NCBI RefSeq assembly: GCF_000328475.2
Contig: NC_026486.1
Location: 248,001-312,000, forward strand
From: Mycosarcoma maydis
Lineage: Eukaryota > Basidiomycota > Ustilaginomycetes > Ustilaginales
Direction: 5' to 3'
Length of the DNA: 64,000 nucleotides
The first letter of the stretch is position 1. The number at the start of each line of letters is the position of its first letter. The position numbers were made by a program, and so were the translations under genes. Below the pieces are notes generated by a model, which was given only the letters and a program-made list of their open reading frames with translations, had not been told where the DNA came from and did no database searches. Shown in pieces: positions 59,387 through 64,000 of this stretch.

Positions 59387-60328
59387 CTAGGCTCTTTGTC
59401 TCTGTCTTGCGCCGATGGTTTTGAGGTTAGCGTAGACTTTGCCGGGGGGACTACCTCTGATCAGGGCTACGACAGCGTCTCTGGCGATTTTGATGTTGGC
59501 AAAGTTGCCGAGGATGTGAATTTTGGTGTCGGCGATCACGAGGCGCGTTCGGCTGGCGTTTTCAATGGCGAAACGTGTACGACCGTCTTTACCTGCAATC
59601 CGACCAATCGCTCGCGAAAGATTGTCGCCCTGGAGTGTCTTTACGTCTTTGATCTCGAATGTGTCGATGAACAGATCGTCCATGCGCAGCAGCGCGATAG
59701 CGTCGTCCGCCTCGAATCCGAGAGCAAACGCTTTGACGAAATCCGCTCCTTTCTGCAACATTCCCTGTTCGCTCGTATACCGAGACGACTTGAGCTCGAC
59801 ACATTTCTTAGCTACATTCATTCGCACTTGCAGAGACGCCATTTCCACCAGCGGCGTGTAGATCTTGTGCCACTCATTCTTGAGCGGTGTAAGTCGGTGG
59901 GGTGGAATCGCAATCTTGCGCAGCTGTCCCTTAGCTACAGCGGTCAGCGAAGATGCAGCGGTGGACGAGAGCGGTTCAAACTTGGGTTTCCTCACCGAAC
60001 CCGAGGAACCATCATTCGTACCTGTAGAAGCGCCACTCGCACCCGCCGTGCAAGATTCGCCAATCATCAACTCGTCATCATCGCCCTCTACAGATGCTGC
60101 CGTGTGAAACGTCTCATCTTGCACATCTACATCCACGTCCACATCGTCATCCGAGTCCTCCTCACCAAAAGGCTTGCTATGCTTTAGCACTGCCTCACCA
60201 TTCGCCTCTCCCGTTGAAGCTCGATTGGCAGTACCAACAAGTCCCGCTTTTGTCGCACCCCCTTTTTTCGCCTTGCTCGTGGACGAGGATGCGCCACTTG
60301 TGTGCTTGCTCGACGAACTTGCAACCAT
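59387..60328 (-). CDS. PNO1: Ribosome assembly factor Pno1/Dim2 (KH protein)
   Basis: 313 residues. An acidic and Ser/Gly-rich N-terminal third (with a DDDVDVDVDVQDE patch at about 58) precedes the conserved core. The core begins LRKIAIPPHRLTPLKNEWHKIY (about 137), the typical Pno1 entry. Two KH-like folds follow: VRMNVAKKCVELKSS, then GADFVKAFALGFEADDAIALLRMDDLFIDTFEI. The second KH has the GxxG variant GRIAGKDGRTRFAIENASRTR and HILGNFANIKIARDAVVALIRGSPPGKVYANL, a near-invariant end. Pno1 binds the 3' end of 18S pre-rRNA with Nob1 during 40S maturation. Length is close to yeast Pno1 (274) plus the N-terminal extension. Confidence 0.97.
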   Translation of the reverse strand: MVASSSSKHTSGASSSTSKAKKGGATKAGLVGTANRASTGEANGEAVLKHSKPFGEEDSDDDVDVDVDVQDETFHTAASVEGDDDELMIGESCTAGASGASTGTNDGSSGSVRKPKFEPLSSTAASSLTAVAKGQLRKIAIPPHRLTPLKNEWHKIYTPLVEMASLQVRMNVAKKCVELKSSRYTSEQGMLQKGADFVKAFALGFEADDAIALLRMDDLFIDTFEIKDVKTLQGDNLSRAIGRIAGKDGRTRFAIENASRTRLVIADTKIHILGNFANIKIARDAVVALIRGSPPGKVYANLKTIGARQRQRA

Positions 60329-60771
60329 GATGTGCAGGGTCAGATGTGTACTTTGATCCTAACGGATATCGCCTCCGACAGAGGTTGGTCCAACAGTTGA
60401 AAGACGTGCTGTGTGCTTCCTGGTTGATGTGGCAATCGTTCTGCTCCGAGTACTTGTTTGTGGCGACAAGGCAATGTGTCTAGGTTTCTATAGGAAAGGA
60501 AAACCAAAGATAAACAGTTCGTTTGGTGGAGAAACATCCCTCTGTCAACGCCGACGAGCCAAAATTTTTGGAGCAACAGAAAAAATTTCGCCAACCGTGA
60601 ATCACGAAAAATCGTGAATCGTGAATCGTGAATTGTGAATTCATGTGATTCCCTTTCCCTTTGCCTATCCCCTTCCCTTTCCGAGATTTTCTCTGTCCAT
60701 AGCGCAACAAGAGCAGAGCCAAACGTGAAATCGTCGCAAGATAACCACTCGTGATTAACGTTTTCCAACCT

Positions 60772-60804
60772 CCACGCTCTGCTCCACGCTCCACGCTCCG
60801 TGCT
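60772..60804. repeat. CCACGCT heptamers
   Basis: CCACGCT occurs at 60772, 60784 and 60791, the last two in direct tandem, followed by the variant CCGTGCT. Confidence 0.75.
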
Positions 60805-60877
60805 CCCAGCACACGTTTGTTAGGTCGATCGATACCTCGTCCATGTTTCATTAAAATCGCCTCCTCACACAACTCGT

Positions 60878-60935
60878 GACTCATGACTCGTGACTCGTGA
60901 GTCCACGGACACTCACGATTCACGATTCACGATCC
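60878..60935. repeat. ACTCGTG and CACGATT heptamer cluster
   Basis: Four ACTC(G/A)TG-type units read away from a series of ATTCACG/CACGATT units, giving a partly inverted arrangement over about 55 bp. Confidence 0.8.
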
Positions 60936-61234
60936 ATATTCGTGGTTCGTGATTGACACAAATCACTGTTCAAAGGTGCGACAATCGTGAATCATAAATC
61001 ACGAATCATGAACATTAGCGATTGATATCGACCACAAACAGGCCGACATCGACGACCAAAGCACGATAGTTAAATAGTATGCGATAGATGAATGCGAAAG
61101 ACGAGGAGTGAGTGATGGATTGTAAACAGGGACGAGCGATGTTTGGTGATGTGTATCGTGTATATATGTGGTGGATGTGTATATATGTGTATCGTGTATA
61201 TGTGTGTTGGATATGTATAGTGTTTGATTAGAAG

Positions 61235-63616
61235 CTAGAAGCTGCCGACGGGGACACCCATTCTTCCACCGCCCAATTCGTCCTGTCTGATCCTGGCGGT
61301 TTCCTGAGCAATGCTTTGGTAAACCTTGGCCTTGACCGCGCGATCCTTCTCCCTCGCCCAAATCCTAGCGATTGTCTCGGCCACAGCGACACTTGCACCC
61401 GCGACCAAGGCAGTCGAACTGACGCTGGCACTACAAGTGCAGATCCCACGTTCGACGTCATCCGCGCTCATGGCCAAGTAGACGTGTCTGCTGCTCGCCA
61501 GAAGTTGCTTTTTAGCCGCGCGTTTACCGCTCGGGCTAACAACGCTGCTCGTGGTCAGCGCGCTACCGGAAGGCGTAGTGAGCGTCTCGACTTGGCTGGA
61601 AATCCGAATCACCCCGTTCACTTCAAGCATGTCGAACACGTCGAGCAGCTCGGACGCCTCGAGTGGGGTAAATAGGCCATGCTCTTGTCGAAGGATCGCG
61701 TGGTACGTGGCTTCCACATCGGCGATGCGCGTAGCAGAGCAAGTGCTCGATAAGCGACTGCCACTGCTGCCACTGCTGCCACTGCCTAGCACGCTCAATC
61801 CCTGCTCAGCTCTAGCTCGGCTGATGAGGATGGATAGAAGGACCAGCTTGGGATGCACACCCAGCGCGCGCACTTTCGAGAGGTTCGGAGAGCCGAGCAC
61901 CGATGTGAGCACTTTGAGAATCTGTGTCGCGCCCACTTTCGGTGCAGAGGTGCGGGTCAAGTGGCACAACAGCTTGGCTCGTGCTGCGCTGGCGTTGTCA
62001 GGTTGATCGACTTGTACGGACGTGATCGACTCAGCAGTGGCAGTGGTCGAAGCGTCTACGGCTGCTTCGCCCGGCTCTGCCGATGCCAAAGTCCGATGTG
62101 CTTTGACTCGCTCAGCTTCGACCTGCGCCAGCGCCTTTTTGCGTTGCTCGTTTTCGACCAATTCGACAGCCAGACGTGCAGCATCGAGTGCCTTTCGCAA
62201 GTCGCCAGTGGCCGCGGCGATCCTCTTGGCGAGTAGCTCGACTGCAGTAGGAGTAAACAGCGCGAGCGAGTCGTGCTCTGCGCATCGTTCAGCAGCGACA
62301 GTCTCGTTGTCCTGATCATCGTAGCGTTCATACAGCGCAGAAAGCCTGTCACGAATCACCGAGACGATCTCATCGGCATCAAACGGACGAAAGTGCAGCA
62401 AGGCTGGCGAAGCACCTTTGCTCGCCAGTAGCGGTACAAAGCGTTCGGTGAGGTCGAGCGAATTGGCGATACCAATCAGACCGCAAGCGGCACCTCCACG
62501 AGCACCGCTGGTAGCAGCAGCAGCGTTAGACTTGCAAGTCCACGAGAAAATCTTGTAGAGGATGTTCTGATGAGCACGGCTCTGCAGCAGATGGTCCATC
62601 TCGTCGAGAACGATGAGGATGCGCTGGTTACCGTCGCGGATCAAGGTCGACAGCGCCTGCTCGGCAAACGCGTCTGACTGCCCTTCAGCAGCGTTGGAGC
62701 CGAGCGCCTGCAAAACCTTGGCAAAGATCAGACGTGGATGCGACAGCGTCATGCAATTCACAAACGCGACACGAGGCAAGCTGGGAGAGGTTGACGAGCA
62801 AACCACGGTTTCAGAAAGACTGTTGAGAACGGAGCGAACGAGCGCTGTCTTTCCTGTTCCTGGCAGACCGCAGACGTAGAGGCAGGCGGCTTCGGCATCG
62901 CCATCGAGCTCGACATTGAGACTGGCAGCTCTCTTGGGCGCCTCAGCAAAAAGACCAAACGTTGACTGCAAGAAGAGCTGGATGGCGACGCGCTCCGACT
63001 CGCGACCAACTACCTTGACGTGGTGTCCGCCGAGCTTGCAGATGGCAGCGTTGGTGATGGTGAGGCCCGCCTCAGTCTCAGCCGGATCGACACCAGCCGC
63101 GTATCGAAGCAGTGCTCTTGCATGTGCGTAGACGCTCGAGTACTTTTGCTGGCTTGCGGATTCGAGCAGCACAGATTTCACTGAGGCGGACACGTCGTGG
63201 TCAGAAGAGCAACAGGACGTGAGTGCAGAGGAACTCTCGGAGATGCTGTGAGTGTCAAACAGAGAGCTTTGCGCCGAATCTTGCGAGGAGACGGGAAAAT
63301 AGGATGTAGACTCTTCGTCAGCAATCCAGCTTGGTGTGTAGTGTGACGTGCTCGGACTGTCGAGCTGCTGCAATGACGAAGTGCGTCTGGGGGTAGGAGT
63401 CTTGAGCCGCATGCGAGAGAGAGGGCTGGTGGGGAGAGATGCGTCTTCAAGGTCAAAGTCGATGTCGTTGCGTGATCGCTTTCTGCTTGAAGCTGATAGA
63501 GCCGCAGATTGACGTGTGGGTGTGGTTGCCAGTGTGCTGCGAGTGCTGGGCGAAGAACTGAGAAGCACTTGATCTGAAGCGGTGCGTGCTAGGCGTCTCG
63601 AAGGTGTGCTCGGCAT
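61235..63616 (-). CDS. cdc6: Replication licensing factor Cdc6/Cdc18
   Basis: 793 residues from the ATG at 63616 (MPSTPSRRLARTASDQ). The N-terminal roughly 170 residues are basic and contain several Ser/Thr-Pro sites, including TPRR, fitting CDK control of Cdc6. The AAA+ domain has Walker A CGLPGTGKTALVRSVLNSL (about 250), CMTLSHPRLIFAKVLQALG, Walker B ILIVLDEMDHLLQ (about 335), the sensor strand GLIGIANSLDLTERFVPLL, and the downstream arginine/lid region FDADEIVSVIRDRL. A C-terminal winged-helix region follows (LSKVRALGVHPKLVLLSILI). It loads MCM2-7 with ORC and Cdt1. An in-frame ATG at 63829 would add 71 residues of poor composition; I prefer 63616. The protein is longer than yeast Cdc6 (513), mainly in the N-terminus and low-complexity inserts. 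Confidence 0.92.
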   Translation of the reverse strand: MPSTPSRRLARTASDQVLLSSSPSTRSTLATTPTRQSAALSASSRKRSRNDIDFDLEDASLPTSPLSRMRLKTPTPRRTSSLQQLDSPSTSHYTPSWIADEESTSYFPVSSQDSAQSSLFDTHSISESSSALTSCCSSDHDVSASVKSVLLESASQQKYSSVYAHARALLRYAAGVDPAETEAGLTITNAAICKLGGHHVKVVGRESERVAIQLFLQSTFGLFAEAPKRAASLNVELDGDAEAACLYVCGLPGTGKTALVRSVLNSLSETVVCSSTSPSLPRVAFVNCMTLSHPRLIFAKVLQALGSNAAEGQSDAFAEQALSTLIRDGNQRILIVLDEMDHLLQSRAHQNILYKIFSWTCKSNAAAATSGARGGAACGLIGIANSLDLTERFVPLLASKGASPALLHFRPFDADEIVSVIRDRLSALYERYDDQDNETVAAERCAEHDSLALFTPTAVELLAKRIAAATGDLRKALDAARLAVELVENEQRKKALAQVEAERVKAHRTLASAEPGEAAVDASTTATAESITSVQVDQPDNASAARAKLLCHLTRTSAPKVGATQILKVLTSVLGSPNLSKVRALGVHPKLVLLSILISRARAEQGLSVLGSGSSGSSGSRLSSTCSATRIADVEATYHAILRQEHGLFTPLEASELLDVFDMLEVNGVIRISSQVETLTTPSGSALTTSSVVSPSGKRAAKKQLLASSRHVYLAMSADDVERGICTCSASVSSTALVAGASVAVAETIARIWAREKDRAVKAKVYQSIAQETARIRQDELGGGRMGVPVGSF

Positions 63617-64000
63617 GGTGAGAGCTGTGTTAAGCAAGAGAGATTGCCAACGCCGATGCAGTGCAGGGTATAGGCGCCAAAGAAAGGCAGAATTGTTGCA
63701 TGTAATGGTAGTAGAGAACAATCGAAGCCGGAACAAGAGGATGCAAAGGGAAGAAGGATGCAAATGGATAGTGAAGCAAGGCCAAGAAGAGGTAAGCATA
63801 AGAGAAAGGCAAGGGTCATGATCAGCCATCTGCTACAGTCGCACACTGTGTTTGGCGCGCCGGCAAAATATACTGAGAGAAATCGACTAGCTGTTGCTAA
63901 ATGTCGACGCGCAGTCGTGAGTCGTGAGTGTGCGTGTGACGCGTAAATTGGCGCGTCGTGGGTGTGGATCACGAATGACTGCCACACTCGTGACTGTAAA
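63617..64000. other. Upstream region of Cdc6
   Basis: 384 bp up to the window edge, with the likely Cdc6 promoter. GTCGTGA appears twice in tandem at about 63913-63926, with further ATCACGAAT and ACTCGTGACT words to the edge. AAATGTCGACGCGCAG and GGCGCGTCG at 63898-63958 resemble MCB-type (ACGCGT-like) cell-cycle words, but no exact ACGCGT was found apart from GACGCGT near 63939. Confidence 0.4.

Larger units (their letters stand above)
60329..61234. other. Intergenic region Pno1/Cdc6 with several 7-bp repeats
   Basis: 900 bp, with the Pno1 promoter. It holds AATCGTG copies at 60610-60640, CCACGCT copies at 60772-60804, ACTCGTG/ACTCATG at 60878-60901 followed by CACGATT x3, and a TATATGTG-rich run at about 61150-61215. 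Confidence 0.6.

Noticed and set aside
63617..63829. In-frame 71-codon extension of Cdc6 from an upstream ATG
   Set aside because: Composition is hydrophobic and Cys/Leu-rich, unlike the basic CDK-site N-terminus that starts at 63616. A transcript start within it cannot be excluded.

Overview
The window is nuclear DNA of a smut fungus (Basidiomycota, Ustilaginaceae; the gene set and style resemble Ustilago/Sporisorium). The evidence is eukaryotic housekeeping genes that are mostly intronless and long, a few spliceosomal introns with GTAAGT-type donors, balanced GC-moderate coding sequence, and intergenic DNA full of short tandem repeats, above all a dispersed 7-bp unit AATCGTG / CACGATT. It looks like one assembled contig segment with one 100-N gap. 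No CRISPR array, phage, transposon ORF, rRNA or convincing tRNA was seen.

Layout. 1-5 kb: 3' part of CAND1 (cullin regulator), convergent with a PCID2/Csn12/Thp1-type PCI protein. 5.3-12 kb: a 1977-aa serine-rich membrane-anchored protein whose stop codon directly follows an AAATTTT heptamer, with a 231-codon open -1 frame behind it. 12-14.3 kb: gene-free. 14.3-18 kb: MED18 and MLH3, convergent. 18-25 kb: a four-exon linker histone H1 inside a repeat-rich, otherwise gene-free stretch. 25-31 kb: AP-1 mu (three exons), a phenolic acid decarboxylase, CFD1 and a signal-peptide/single-TM protein. 31-36.6 kb: gene-poor, holding the assembly gap. 36.6-54 kb: a p24 cargo receptor, a CLC Cl-/H+ exchanger, the cyclophilin-RRM protein Cyp6/PPIL4, Kes1/Osh4, Chk1, CSN7 and a PNS1/CTL transporter. 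54-64 kb: Mge1, Pab1 (with a well-supported 5' UTR intron), Pno1/Dim2 and Cdc6.

The genes do not form a pathway cluster. They are ordinary cell-biology genes: ubiquitin-ligase control (CAND1, CSN7), transcription and mRNA (MED18, PCID2, Pab1, Cyp6), ribosome and Fe-S biogenesis (Pno1, CFD1), replication/checkpoint/repair (Cdc6, Chk1, MLH3) and membrane traffic/transport (AP-1 mu, p24, Kes1, CLC, PNS1). The phenolic acid decarboxylase stands out as a bacterial-type enzyme relevant to a plant-living fungus.

The observations most worth following are the -1 frameshift (or homopolymer error) joining two reading frames at 6.02 kb, an MLH3 whose N-terminal ATPase motifs look destroyed while its C-terminal endonuclease motif is intact, the recurrence of many unrelated tandem arrays that share a 7-bp unit length, and A-rich tracts in front of pab1.
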